From contig JAUNLH010000013.1 of the NCBI GenBank assembly GCA_030532365.1, positions 1-41,236 on the forward strand: a stretch of DNA of 41,236 nucleotides, written 5' to 3'. Each line of letters opens with the position of its first letter. Position 1 is the stretch's first letter. Origin of the DNA: Porphyromonas sp. Lineage in GTDB: Bacteria; Bacteroidota; Bacteroidia; Bacteroidales; Porphyromonadaceae. Positions 33,857 through 41,236 of the stretch are shown here, piece after piece. Position numbers and translations under genes: made by a program. The notes under the pieces are model-generated. The model was not told where the DNA came from. It did no database searches and worked only from the letters and a program-made list of their open reading frames with translations.

Positions 33857-35880
33857 TGATTCTTGTTTACCAAAAGACCTCGTAGCATTGGATCAGCCGC
33901 TAACCTTGCGGTTTCGTCTTCAATTATTTGAGCCACATCGCTCTTGATCTGTAGATAATTGTCTTGCACAATCTCATCTAGGTGATCGATACCTTCGTTA
34001 TCGGTCATATCTGCTAGAGTCGGTATCGGTTGCCAATTCTTTGTGTCCTTCTTAATCTTTTCCGTATCTACCACAATTTGAGCATTGAAGGTTTTTACAG
34101 AAATTCGTTCATCAAAGTTATCGACAACCGCACCCACAAACTCACCTTGTGAGAGGGAAGATATTTTACTAGATGGAATTAGGCTGTGCATCTGCGTTGA
34201 GAGAGACACAGATGTGCCAGAGTCACTAATCGAAGTGCTTTGTTGGGCTTGTACGCTCTGACCAAACCGCTTAGAAAGAGCTTCGGCTGTGTCTCCCGTC
34301 ACTTGACCACTAAAGAGGTTACCTATAGTATTGATGATCGCTTTAGCCTGCTTGTCACCATAGTCTCTTATGATTTGGGTGTAGTCCTGAAAACCTAAGC
34401 AAATGGATATTAAATTACTTCGAGCTGTTGCGATGAGGTTGTCAATCCCCCTAAAATATATAGTGGGTAACTCATCTATGATCACACTACACTTCTGCTT
34501 CCACTTACGGTTGATTCGTGCCACTAGGCGGAAGTTAATCAGTCCTAGTGCTGCCGCGTAAATGTTTTGCCGGAGCGGGTTGTTTCCAACACAGAGGATC
34601 TTTGGATCATCTGGGTCGTTAATATCCAATGAAAAATCATTACCAGACATCACCCAATACAATGCTGGAGAGGTAATACGAGCGATACCCAACTGAGCAC
34701 TAGCAATCTGACCTTGAAGCTGATCCTGAGCTCCACCTTCCCACGCTCCTATGAATGGACGCATATAAGTAGTAAGCTCGCTATATGAAATGAGGATAGG
34801 AAATAACTTCTCGTAAGGTGTACTAATCAGTTCAAGTAGGTGAGGCAATGAACAATAGCGTCCATCCTTATATAGTTTAAGGAACCAAATGCAAGCACTC
34901 GTGAAGATGATTGCGGATTCCGTAAAGAACTCACCCTGCTTCTCTGTCCATGTTTTGTTGAGATTAACCATGATCACATACGCACTTTCGTATGCGTCTG
35001 AGATGTCTTCAAGAAATGAAGCATGCAAGGGATTGCAACGGTGTGTCTTACTTAGGTCATCGAAGTTGATAATATAGAAATTTGGGATCTTCCCTTTTTG
35101 CTTTTTCGTAGGACTCACCTTAATTTTCACATTCTCATAATTCTTTTGGTAGACTAAGTAATGATTGTAAGCAATCTCCGTGAGGTCTGGGAACTTAAAG
35201 TCGTAAATGAACATGGTAAATCCCTTTTCGATGTGCTGGCGAATGAACTCATTAACTATAGCAAAGGACTTCCCACTACCAGGAGTACCCAACACAGATG
35301 TTGCTCGAAAGGGATTGATGATGTTGATCCATCCATTATGGTATTTCTTGTTGTAGTAAAACTTCGTACGCAGATTTACGGAATATTCGTTAGCCATGTA
35401 TTTTGTGTTCTGCATGAAGCTTTCATTTTCATCATTGAATGGATCGTCAACATTTTGTTTATAGCCGATATATCTTGAAAGCAAAATACCTCCGTAATAA
35501 ATACAGAAAAATGAGAATATGCTTATAGCGATGTACGCGATGGGATATAGGTTGACTATCATTACCGATAAAATAAATACTAGAAAGCCGAAGAATAGAA
35601 TAGCTAATGCCTTCTTTAGATCTACCTCTATACTCTTCTTGCCACTAGAGCCCAGGCAAGTGACTGCCACCATTACACCGATATAGAGCTTTGAAATCAA
35701 AGGACTTCCGTAAAAACCTAAGGGCTCGAAGATTCGTCGAAGTATCTCTTCTGCTATTGGATGACTTAACCCCCACCCTACAAAGAGACTATGATTCCAA
35801 ATGAAAAAATGCACTAGCAATAAGAAAAATGATAGATTTCTAAAGAAGTCTACCATCTTATCTATTTCACTATTAGCCAT
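33853..35880 (-). CDS. Type IV coupling protein (TraG/VirD4/MobC family)
   Basis: 675 aa. Four N-terminal membrane segments (about 15-30, 62-78, 92-110, 113-135), then an ATPase domain with Walker A GTPGSGKS (198-205) and Walker B SVIIDELPTIYFRG at about 470. The VirD4-type motor delivers relaxase-bound DNA to the secretion channel. The family length is normal for Bacteroidota MobC-type proteins. No complete relaxase is adjacent; a divergent relic lies upstream (36036-36272). Promoter and upstream element are shared with the 41079 operon. Confidence 0.88.
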   Translation of the reverse strand: MANSEIDKMVDFFRNLSFFLLLVHFFIWNHSLFVGWGLSHPIAEEILRRIFEPLGFYGSPLISKLYIGVMVAVTCLGSSGKKSIEVDLKKALAILFFGFLVFILSVMIVNLYPIAYIAISIFSFFCIYYGGILLSRYIGYKQNVDDPFNDENESFMQNTKYMANEYSVNLRTKFYYNKKYHNGWINIINPFRATSVLGTPGSGKSFAIVNEFIRQHIEKGFTMFIYDFKFPDLTEIAYNHYLVYQKNYENVKIKVSPTKKQKGKIPNFYIINFDDLSKTHRCNPLHASFLEDISDAYESAYVIMVNLNKTWTEKQGEFFTESAIIFTSACIWFLKLYKDGRYCSLPHLLELISTPYEKLFPILISYSELTTYMRPFIGAWEGGAQDQLQGQIASAQLGIARITSPALYWVMSGNDFSLDINDPDDPKILCVGNNPLRQNIYAAALGLINFRLVARINRKWKQKCSVIIDELPTIYFRGIDNLIATARSNLISICLGFQDYTQIIRDYGDKQAKAIINTIGNLFSGQVTGDTAEALSKRFGQSVQAQQSTSISDSGTSVSLSTQMHSLIPSSKISSLSQGEFVGAVVDNFDERISVKTFNAQIVVDTEKIKKDTKNWQPIPTLADMTDNEGIDHLDEIVQDNYLQIKSDVAQIIEDETARLAADPMLRGLLVNKNQ

Positions 35881-35935
35881 ATACTACATTAGTTTAATCA
35901 ATACAATTCTAATACTATACTAGGATTTTCACTAT

Positions 35936-35943
35936 CAAAATTA
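35936..35943 (-). promoter_or_regulatory. Putative -7 box of the coupling protein operon
   Basis: Minus-strand TAATTTTG fits TAnnTTTG and lies 55 bp before the start codon at 35880. It is 36 bp from the anchor AGTGGCATGA of the upstream element, the same distance as in the second operon at 41116. Confidence 0.55.
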
Positions 35944-35965
35944 GAAATGATGTCTACAACCTCAT

Positions 35966-36024
35966 CAGCATGGGTACTAGTGGCATGAACTTTTTGAGAA
36001 GAAGGAAAAAAGAAAAGTAAAGGT
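35966..36024 (-). promoter_or_regulatory. Upstream element, copy 1 (before the coupling operon)
   Basis: Plus strand: CAGCATGGGTACTAGTGGCA then TGAACTTTTTGAGAAGAAGG then AAAAAAGAAAAGTAAAGG. Copy 2 at 41147-41205 matches with few changes. Both copies sit just upstream of a -7 box on the minus strand, so they cover the -33 region and beyond. They are probably a shared activator or repressor site. An open frame seen through it is not translated in both copies. Confidence 0.6.
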
Positions 36025-36035
36025 AGGGGGGATGA

Positions 36036-36272
36036 ACGAAACGTACATTTAGGGATGAGGTTGAAAAGGAGACAAAGATTGAAGCAGAGAAGATACAAGG
36101 TGGTGGATGGGCTATTTTTGCGTTTGTGGAGGGTGCGTGGCTGAGCTTAGTGCAATTCACCAATAAGCTAAAAGAGAGGGCTGAGAGGGCTGAGAACGCT
36201 TATGGAGAAGCAAGAGCCAAAGAGATAGCCAAAGCATTCAATATGAGGGTAGAAAAAGGTCCACGCACATAG
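36036..36272 (+). pseudogene. Coding fragment without a start (relic, possibly of a mobilization gene)
   Basis: Frame is open from a TGA at 36033 to TAG at 36270, 78 codons with no ATG at its beginning. It encodes WAIFAFVEGAWLSLVQFTNK and then a coiled-coil part ERAERAENAYGEARAKEIAK. The composition looks like real protein. I do not recognise the family; the position beside the coupling gene suggests a lost mobilization protein, but this is a guess. Confidence 0.4.
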
Positions 36273-36340
36273 AACGAGGGGGTGGTATATGATAGTCTTT
36301 TCTTCTTTCTTTTTTCCTCTGTTTTTCCCTATTGGAATTT

Positions 36341-36377
36341 ATACGTACATTTGCTGTACGTATGAACTATGTACATA
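36341..36377. promoter_or_regulatory. Operator/promoter of the toxin-antitoxin operon
   Basis: A perfect 9-bp inverted repeat ATACGTACA-TTTGC-TGTACGTAT (36341-36363) is followed by the palindrome TATGTACATA (36368-36377). Both contain or flank TGTACA, the core of the E. coli yefM-yoeB operator. The -7 box TACATTTG (36346-36353) lies inside the first repeat, so antitoxin binding would block transcription. A TTTT 20 bp upstream could serve as -33. Confidence 0.7.
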
Positions 36378-36395
36378 TAAAGAAAGGAGAAAAAT

Positions 36396-36638
36396 ATGAA
36401 CGTAATTACAGCAACAGAGTTTAGGAGCAATCAGCGCAAGTACCTTGAACTTGCAGAGAAAGAGCCTGTATTTATTACTCGATCAGGTCGCACTCCCATT
36501 GCACTTACCCCTGTAGATTTGAGTACCTATCCAACTGAAAGAGAAATGGAAGCTATAAAGCAGGGATTGGAGGACTATGAGAAAGGGGAGTACACACTAA
36601 TCGAGGACACTAAAAACTTATGGGAAAGTATTCAGTAG
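36396..36638 (+). CDS. Antitoxin, YefM/Phd family
   Basis: 80 aa. MNVITATEFRSNQRKYLELA then EPVFITRSGRTPIALTPVD is the YefM/Phd N-terminal DNA-binding fold; the C-terminal part (ENLWESIQ-like, KNLWESIQ) neutralises the toxin. It binds the palindromes upstream (inferred) and is encoded first, with the toxin overlapping by 19 bp, as usual. RBS AAAGGAG is 8 bp before the start. Confidence 0.9.
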   Translation: MNVITATEFRSNQRKYLELAEKEPVFITRSGRTPIALTPVDLSTYPTEREMEAIKQGLEDYEKGEYTLIEDTKNLWESIQ

Positions 36639-36898
36639 CCTTGTCTGTGAAAGCCAAGGAGCAGCTTCTTGTGGTCAAGAAGTTGGGCAATAAGGGAGCC
36701 ATGAAGAAAATTGAGAAGCTCATTGATGAACTTTCGGAACATCCGCAGTCGGGAACTGGAAAGCCAGAGCAACTTAAAGGAGTAGAGGGTATTTGGGCGA
36801 GAAGAGTAGATAAGAAAAATAGATTGTTATACACAATCAAAGAGGAGAAAATCCTGGTGCTTGTCTTATCTGTACTGGGACATTACGAGGACAAGTGA
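36620..36898 (+). CDS. Toxin, YoeB/Txe family mRNA interferase
   Basis: 92 aa. RelE-fold toxin with the YoeB signature EHPQSGTGKPEQLKG, WARRVDKKNRLLYTI and C-terminal LGHYEDK. Catalytic residues align as Glu50 (GKPE), Arg68 (KNRL), His88 and Tyr89 (by analogy to E. coli YoeB Glu46, Arg65, His83, Tyr84). It would cut mRNA in the ribosomal A site. All key residues are kept, so the toxin is probably active. Confidence 0.9.
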   Translation: MGKYSVALSVKAKEQLLVVKKLGNKGAMKKIEKLIDELSEHPQSGTGKPEQLKGVEGIWARRVDKKNRLLYTIKEEKILVLVLSVLGHYEDK

Positions 36899-37016
36899 AA
36901 ACTCCTCCGAGTCTAAAAGTGGGTAAACTGCATTGATAACATACTTCAAGTGGAAGATTTATGTGAATTAGTGTGCGCACCACCTCAACGGACATTTCGT
37001 TTTTCCAGATATAAAA

Positions 37017-37047
37017 GGGTGTGTCTAGTTTGTTGCTAAACACACCC
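37017..37047 (-). terminator. Terminator of the ParA operon (minus strand)
   Basis: GGGTGTGT and ACACACCC pair (8 bp) around a 15-base loop; on the minus strand the stem is followed by TTTTATATC. It lies 34 bp after the last minus-strand gene. The plus-strand side, after the toxin, lacks a T-run. Confidence 0.6.
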
Positions 37048-37080
37048 AACAATCCAATCATAACTTAATCTAGAAATCGG

Positions 37081-37758
37081 TTAGTTAGAGGAGGGCTCAG
37101 AGGCTTTAGGAGGGAGATCTCTTAGTGCTTTTGCTTTTGCGGTCTCGTAGCTTCGGTAGGCTTCTTCAAAATCTCTACTCCACTGCTTGGACTCCCTTTT
37201 CCAAAGATCAGTATAGCTGACTCTGTTAATAGCATCTTCATGCTCTTTTCTAAGATCTTGAATCATCCTCTGTAGATACACATTACTTCTCCTTACAGTC
37301 GAAAGCTCCCTTGTCATCTTTTGAATTGCAATTCTAAGGTTTCGCAAATCTTCTAGATCAATTGATGAAGGATCATCTTGATAATCTGGAGAGACGGTAT
37401 GTCTAGCAAAGCCTTTGTTCTCAAAATCGACAATGTCTTCGACCCTATTAGTTTCATCACGAATCTCATTCGCTTTGTGCATGTAACTAACCACAGGAGA
37501 TTGCTTAAATTGGTCCTCTGGATCTAGTTCCCCCATAGGAACACTCTCTTGGTGTTCCGAACTAGATGAAGGTAAGGCAACATCCTTTTCCCCTTTCCCT
37601 TCTATAGGGTTTTCGTCATGGTTCTTCTCCTTGCTATCTAGAATGGCTTCTTTTCGTTTGTTGTTAGTCACCAAAGGATAGATCAAGTAAAACGAAAACG
37701 TAAACACTATTATCAGCAATGAGAGTGAAAATATGATTTGTACAAATAATAAACCCAT
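37081..37758 (-). CDS. Membrane-anchored coiled-coil protein, unknown
   Basis: 225 aa. One N-terminal membrane segment (about 5-28, IIFSLSLLIIVFTFSFYLIY), a long polar Ser/Glu/Asp-rich linker (about 35-120), and a helical coiled-coil-like region (about 135-200; LRNLRIAIQKMTRELSTVRR, MIQDLRKEHEDAINRV). No recognised family. Start overlaps the preceding stop (TAATG). As the last gene of the ParA operon it could anchor or oligomerise a complex at the membrane; this is inference. Confidence 0.6.
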   Translation of the reverse strand: MGLLFVQIIFSLSLLIIVFTFSFYLIYPLVTNNKRKEAILDSKEKNHDENPIEGKGEKDVALPSSSSEHQESVPMGELDPEDQFKQSPVVSYMHKANEIRDETNRVEDIVDFENKGFARHTVSPDYQDDPSSIDLEDLRNLRIAIQKMTRELSTVRRSNVYLQRMIQDLRKEHEDAINRVSYTDLWKRESKQWSRDFEEAYRSYETAKAKALRDLPPKASEPSSN

Positions 37759-38096
37759 TAGTCACCTCCTTTCATTAGGTATTTTGTGATCCTATCGTAG
37801 GGGTTGCGTTTGAATGTAGTTTTAATCTCCTTGGCAAAAGGAGTACTAGCATCAATAATACCCTTACGAATCACATTTTCTAATAGCTCACGTGGGGCGA
37901 TAGTAGGTACCACAAAGCATAGACAACGTGCTAGCTCCAAGACATCACTGTCTATTTCTATGGTTACTTTTGAGGTACCATAATCACTCTTTGCGAAAAT
38001 GGACCTCGTGGGAGTGTCCTGTGCTTTAGGTTCAGTATTGATGACCTTTTCCTTTACTGTTCCTAAATTGGTTTTGTCAGTTGTCTTCATCTCCAT
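37758..38096 (-). CDS. Small protein next to ParA, possible ParB-like or DUF3408-like partner
   Basis: 112 aa. N-terminal 45 residues polar and likely disordered; C-terminal half is folded-looking with KVTIEIDSDVLELARCLCFV and ELLENVIRKGIIDAS, reminiscent of ribbon-helix-helix-like DNA-binding subunits. Overlaps the ParA stop by 20 bp. In Bacteroidota conjugative elements a small protein follows the TraA ParA-type ATPase; whether this is homologous is unknown. Confidence 0.5.
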   Translation of the reverse strand: MEMKTTDKTNLGTVKEKVINTEPKAQDTPTRSIFAKSDYGTSKVTIEIDSDVLELARCLCFVVPTIAPRELLENVIRKGIIDASTPFAKEIKTTFKRNPYDRITKYLMKGGD

Positions 38097-39210
38097 TTGT
38101 ATTTAAGGGTTCTTCGACAGAAGGTGTGTCATCGGTACTCTCGGGAGTTTGAGGGGTATCGCTCAATTCCTCATCTGAGTCGGCTGGATTGTATACCTTG
38201 CGTCCGAAGTATTCTTTTATCTCTTCTACAGTTAAAGAACACATCTTTTGGTAGAGTTTCAATAAGTCTTGGTGTTTGGTCGACAACTCAGACATACCAC
38301 CATTTACTCTATCAGTTAGCTCTTCGAGTTCCTTTAGTTGCTCTTTTAGATCTTCAACGATATTGGAGTGCAAAGCAAAAGGATCATCGATTACCCTAGG
38401 TGCACTTTGCTCTTCACCTGGCCGGATGATCCCTGCATCAAGGAAGAACTCATCTGCCACTTGCAAGATATGTGTCATCTCTGAATAGTTGGCTGATGGT
38501 TGCAATGACAAAGAAATGAAGAAGTCTAGGTCGTCCTCTGTGACACAAGATATATCTCTTGCAACTCCACTGTAGCGGCGTACCATGTTTTGCAACACCT
38601 TAACGCCAAACTTGGATGCCTGGTCCTCTAACCATGCCTTTAGTTCAAAATCGCATGCTTCATCATTGAAGTTATTAAAGAGAAGATATATACCCTTATT
38701 GCGAACCTCTTCATTCAGCTTTGTTGCCATCTCCTTGGCAAAAGCAACTCCATTCATCCAATAGTAAGTGGGCTTGGATGTTACTGTATCTATCACGGTG
38801 GGTAGAATAATGAAATCCATCTTTGTTAGGTAACGATAGGTATCTTCGTAACCTTGGGAGCCCATGAAGTCGTAGATGTAGACATCAAAATCTGGATATT
38901 CACTCTCTACTACTTCAGGGAAGGTATCTCGTTCAAACCCTTCGTTCATCTTATGGATGGTGGGTCTAAGACGATCGGCAAAAACAACATTGCGTTGTGA
39001 AAATAGTTCCTCTGCGAGCTCTGGATAGCGCTCAAAAAAGATCTGTTCGCGTTGTCTTTGTGCTGTGATAGGATATTGGAAGTAGTCACAATCTACGTAA
39101 CAGACTCTCTTTTTGTAGGTCTCTTGTAGGATGCTACCTAGCACCATAGATAGAGTAGTCTTACCAATTCCGCCTTTAAGCCCGGCGAGGGCAATTCGAA
39201 TCTTTTCCAT
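38077..39210 (-). CDS. ParA-type ATPase 1
   Basis: 377 aa. Deviant Walker A KGGIGKTT (Lys12 and Lys17), Walker A' VCYVDCD, Walker B-like FDVYIYDFMGSQG. The C-terminal 100 residues are coiled-coil and acidic (LKEQLKELEELTDRVNGGMS, EELSDTPQTPE). ParA proteins move DNA or protein cargo; in Bacteroidota mobile elements TraA-like ParA genes head transfer operons. It is a tandem paralogue of ParA 2 (same order of motifs, 66-bp gap). Confidence 0.85.
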   Translation of the reverse strand: MEKIRIALAGLKGGIGKTTLSMVLGSILQETYKKRVCYVDCDYFQYPITAQRQREQIFFERYPELAEELFSQRNVVFADRLRPTIHKMNEGFERDTFPEVVESEYPDFDVYIYDFMGSQGYEDTYRYLTKMDFIILPTVIDTVTSKPTYYWMNGVAFAKEMATKLNEEVRNKGIYLLFNNFNDEACDFELKAWLEDQASKFGVKVLQNMVRRYSGVARDISCVTEDDLDFFISLSLQPSANYSEMTHILQVADEFFLDAGIIRPGEEQSAPRVIDDPFALHSNIVEDLKEQLKELEELTDRVNGGMSELSTKHQDLLKLYQKMCSLTVEEIKEYFGRKVYNPADSDEELSDTPQTPESTDDTPSVEEPLNTNGDEDN

Positions 39211-39276
39211 AATAAAATACCATTAAGAATAAATACTAAAATAGTTTATTGTTTTACTTTTTTACCTTTTCCCTTT

Positions 39277-40302
39277 TTAGTCTCTTGAAGGTAAATCACT
39301 GAGCAGAGTTTCGAGAGGACCAAAGTCAATATCTTTGACTATTTGCTCAGCTATTTTTAGCTGACTCACTAATATATTACCTGTCCTAATTTTTTCGCTG
39401 ATATTATTCAGTATCTGCACCTGAGCGTCTATTAGATTGAGAACGGAGGCCTCTGTTGTAGGTGTAGGCTGGACAAGATTTTTAGGACTTTCGGTCAATG
39501 CATCACTTACATTAACTCGACCGCCATCCACAAATTCCATAACGTCTTTCACAACAGCTATAGCATTCGTCAAAGAAAGAACGCCTTCATCTGGTGCTAT
39601 AGAGACAGATTGAAAAAAGACATCATTGCCACTCTTTATAGTGGAGATGTTTTTCTCAATGAAAGCACTGTTGTGCAGCTCTGATTTCAGGATCTGCACA
39701 CTCTCTTCTTCGGCCGTCTTTTCCCACCATTCTCGAAGAATAATCTGATCTGTATCACCAGAAATATACTTGTTGAAAAGAGCAAGAATACCTTTGTTGC
39801 GTTCTCCACAACCACTTAAGGATAGGGCATATTTCATACCTTTGATCCACATGTATGAAGAGCGTGTGTTTATATTATCGAGGATCAAGGGAAGAATGAT
39901 ATAATCCATAGATGTAAGAGTTAGGAAGAACGAGGGCTCCCCCTCTGATCCTTTTGTGTCGTAAATGAAGAGGTCATACTCATCATGTTCCTCCTCTATT
40001 TTAATAATGCTTTCTTGTGACAAATCCTTCAAGACAAGCAAAGGCAAGGGCTCAATAAACTTAGGTTTTGGGAATCTCCTCTCAATAATACCATCTCTTA
40101 TTTCTGGGTGATTTAAGAAAAAAAGTTCTTCGGATTTTTTCTGGTTGGAGAGGGCAGCTTGGGGAATATCACAATCTACAAGACATACCTTTTTGTCAAA
40201 ATATTCTCTTGCTACTGTACCTAATAGCATGGCAATAGTAGACTTTCCCGTACCTCCTTTAATGCCAGAAACGGCTATTCTAACTGTTTCTTTAGTTTCC
40301 AT
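39277..40302 (-). CDS. ParA-type ATPase 2
   Basis: 341 aa. Deviant Walker A SGIKGGTGKST (Lys15, Lys20), VCLVDCD, and DLFIYDTKGSEG. Similar over its length to ParA 1 (both have LFNN/LFNK Y-like segments and a C-terminal helical tail), so a duplication is likely, but the tails differ. Positions 18 bp after the 252-aa protein gene. Role: partition or placement of a transfer complex, inferred. Confidence 0.85.
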   Translation of the reverse strand: METKETVRIAVSGIKGGTGKSTIAMLLGTVAREYFDKKVCLVDCDIPQAALSNQKKSEELFFLNHPEIRDGIIERRFPKPKFIEPLPLLVLKDLSQESIIKIEEEHDEYDLFIYDTKGSEGEPSFFLTLTSMDYIILPLILDNINTRSSYMWIKGMKYALSLSGCGERNKGILALFNKYISGDTDQIILREWWEKTAEEESVQILKSELHNSAFIEKNISTIKSGNDVFFQSVSIAPDEGVLSLTNAIAVVKDVMEFVDGGRVNVSDALTESPKNLVQPTPTTEASVLNLIDAQVQILNNISEKIRTGNILVSQLKIAEQIVKDIDFGPLETLLSDLPSRD

Positions 40303-40320
40303 TCTTTTACTTGTTCTTTG

Positions 40321-41079
40321 TTATACCTCACGCTCTTTATAAAGACGGACCAGGGTCTCAAAAAATAGGAAATAAGCCCCTCTCGCAATATCAGAAGTCT
40401 TCAATTTTTTCAGCTCATTTGACCTAAGATCTTCAAGTTTTGAATACAACGTATGTGATAAATATATCGCAGACATGCGCTCATTTTCTTTTCGAGCCAT
40501 TCTTTCTATTAAATCTTTATTGCTTTCTATATATGATATGAAATGTTGTTTATGTTCTAGGAATGTAGGTAATCCTAACATTATTCTAAAAGAATGCTTA
40601 GAGTTTGCTATTAGTTCGTCAAACTCAGCCCTTGTCTTAAAAATAGAAGTGTCAAAGAACGACTCAAAGAAAGAATAATTGATATAAACCCTCATATCTT
40701 TCAGACCACTAATGTTGTCTTTGTATATTTCACTTACGAGATGTTCTACGGTAGAAATTCTACTAATTGTTTTTTTCTTTTTTTCTTTTTCTTCCACTAC
40801 TTCGCCTTGCATACTCATCAAAACTTCATCTCTTGTAAGTTCCAAAATAGTGTCTATTTCTCTCTCTTCGTTGTAATAATTTTCCATTAAATATTTGCAA
40901 GCAGGTAAGTATGGATCTTTATCTGGATCGTAATGATCCAACTCTCCATTTTTGTATTTCTCGAATACTGGAGATTTACCCCATGTCTGCTTTGCAACTA
41001 CCAAGTGATCGTAAAAATCTATCGGAGATTCACCGATCTGATCTGCAACTCTGCGTAGTATTTCTATGTTTTTCTTCAT
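40321..41079 (-). CDS. Unknown protein heading the ParA operon
   Basis: 252 aa, helical and charged; a Lys/Glu run EKEKKKKTISRIS lies at about residues 96-108. The first part has IDFYDHLVVAKQTWGKSPVF and DKDPYLPACKYLME; the C-terminus has ARGAYFLFFETLVRLYKE. No membrane segment or known motif; no family recognised. First gene of the operon, with a -7 box and upstream element shared with the coupling protein operon. Confidence 0.6.
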   Translation of the reverse strand: MKKNIEILRRVADQIGESPIDFYDHLVVAKQTWGKSPVFEKYKNGELDHYDPDKDPYLPACKYLMENYYNEEREIDTILELTRDEVLMSMQGEVVEEKEKKKKTISRISTVEHLVSEIYKDNISGLKDMRVYINYSFFESFFDTSIFKTRAEFDELIANSKHSFRIMLGLPTFLEHKQHFISYIESNKDLIERMARKENERMSAIYLSHTLYSKLEDLRSNELKKLKTSDIARGAYFLFFETLVRLYKEREV

Positions 41080-41115
41080 GAGTTTTTGGTGTAAAGTGAG
41101 TAATTAAATACAAAG

Positions 41116-41123
41116 CAAACCTA
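41116..41123 (-). promoter_or_regulatory. Putative -7 box of the ParA operon
   Basis: Minus-strand TAGGTTTG fits TAnnTTTG; 36 bp before the start codon at 41079. It is 36 bp from the anchor AGTGGCATGA of upstream element copy 2, the same distance as in the coupling operon. Confidence 0.55.
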
Positions 41124-41146
41124 ACAGCTCGCATATACGAAACCAC

Positions 41147-41205
41147 AGCATGCACACAAGTGGCATGAGATTTTTTTGAGAAGAAGGAAAAAGAGAAGCA
41201 AAGGG
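41147..41205 (-). promoter_or_regulatory. Upstream element, copy 2 (before the ParA operon)
   Basis: Plus strand: CAGCATGCACACAAGTGGCA then TGAGATTTTTTTGAGAAGAA then GGAAAAAGAGAAGCAAAGGG. It matches copy 1 at 35966-36024 with only a few substitutions and a 1-2 base length change in the T and A runs. Probably a regulator-binding region for both operons. Confidence 0.6.
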
Positions 41206-41236
41206 TGTTCCATGAAGGGGCAGTGGGGCAGTGGGG

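Larger units (their letters stand above)
35881..36395. other. Region between coupling protein and toxin-antitoxin genes
   Basis: 515 bp. It contains a -7 box for the coupling gene (35936-35943), an upstream element repeated near 41150 (35966-36024), an 78-codon open fragment without a start (36036-36272), a poly-pyrimidine run (36297-36330) and the toxin-antitoxin operator (36341-36377). Two minus-strand frames here look like shadows. Confidence 0.55.

Noticed and set aside
35898..36163. Two short minus-strand frames upstream of the coupling gene
   Set aside because: They overlap the promoter and upstream element, and the matching region near 41150 does not keep the frame.

Overview
All calls come from reading the sequence and translated reading frames by eye; no database search was run. 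The window looks like a chromosome segment of an anaerobic Bacteroidota, most like Porphyromonas. Reasons: the nusB-yajC-ybbR-coaE-DUF5606 gene order, a DUF4248 protein and HU-like protein beside an amidase, YbbR and 7TMR-HD proteins of Bacteroidota type, TAnnTTTG-type -7 boxes, and an IntDOT-like tyrosine recombinase. The left 25 kb is relatively G+C rich. The right 16 kb (about 25.0-41.2 kb) is visibly A+T richer and carries integrase, replication, transfer and partition-like genes, so it is read as an integrated element whose right end lies outside the window.

Layout. 1-4.2 kb: a repeat-rich island with a Fic protein and a PD-(D/E)XK/DUF5655 protein, and at least four copies of a roughly 138 bp hairpin-ended repeat. 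4.3-6.6 kb: DUF4248 gene divergent from a phage-style lysis set (amidase, two-TM holin-like protein, lipoprotein with a C-terminal TM that looks like a u-spanin) and an HU-like gene; an HNH remnant follows. 7.1-10.5 kb: nusB, yajC, ybbR-like, coaE and DUF5606 in one tight run. 10.5-16.8 kb: a PurF-type amidophosphoribosyltransferase and a single-polypeptide carbamoyl-phosphate synthase (CarA fused to CarB) whose amidotransferase Cys is Gly. 16.9-20.2 kb, opposite strand: pyrB, pyrI, lemA and a TPM protein, meeting carAB at a shared hairpin terminator. 20.4-24.9 kb, minus strand: folD, a 7TMR-HD phosphodiesterase, an ECF sigma factor, a one-TM protein and a secreted Spy-like protein.

Element. 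From 25.4 kb the plus strand runs integrase, small proteins, a double-HTH protein, a DnaD-like replication protein, a DnaC-like ATPase, DUF4406, DUF4494, a C5 cytosine methyltransferase with a long second open frame, HNH endonuclease, ASCH, YopX and a small membrane protein. On the minus strand come a VirD4/TraG-type coupling protein coupled to an M23 peptidase, and a second operon of an unknown 252-aa protein, two ParA-like ATPases and two unknown proteins. A YefM/YoeB-type toxin-antitoxin pair lies between them. No complete relaxase and no VirB4-type secretion ATPase is present in the window.

Most interesting points: the cysteine-less fused carbamoyl-phosphate synthase; the holin/endolysin/u-spanin-like lysis set; the methyltransferase gene with two open frames that both carry family-like motifs; and a conserved upstream element placed exactly 36 bp from the -7 box of both minus-strand operons of the element.
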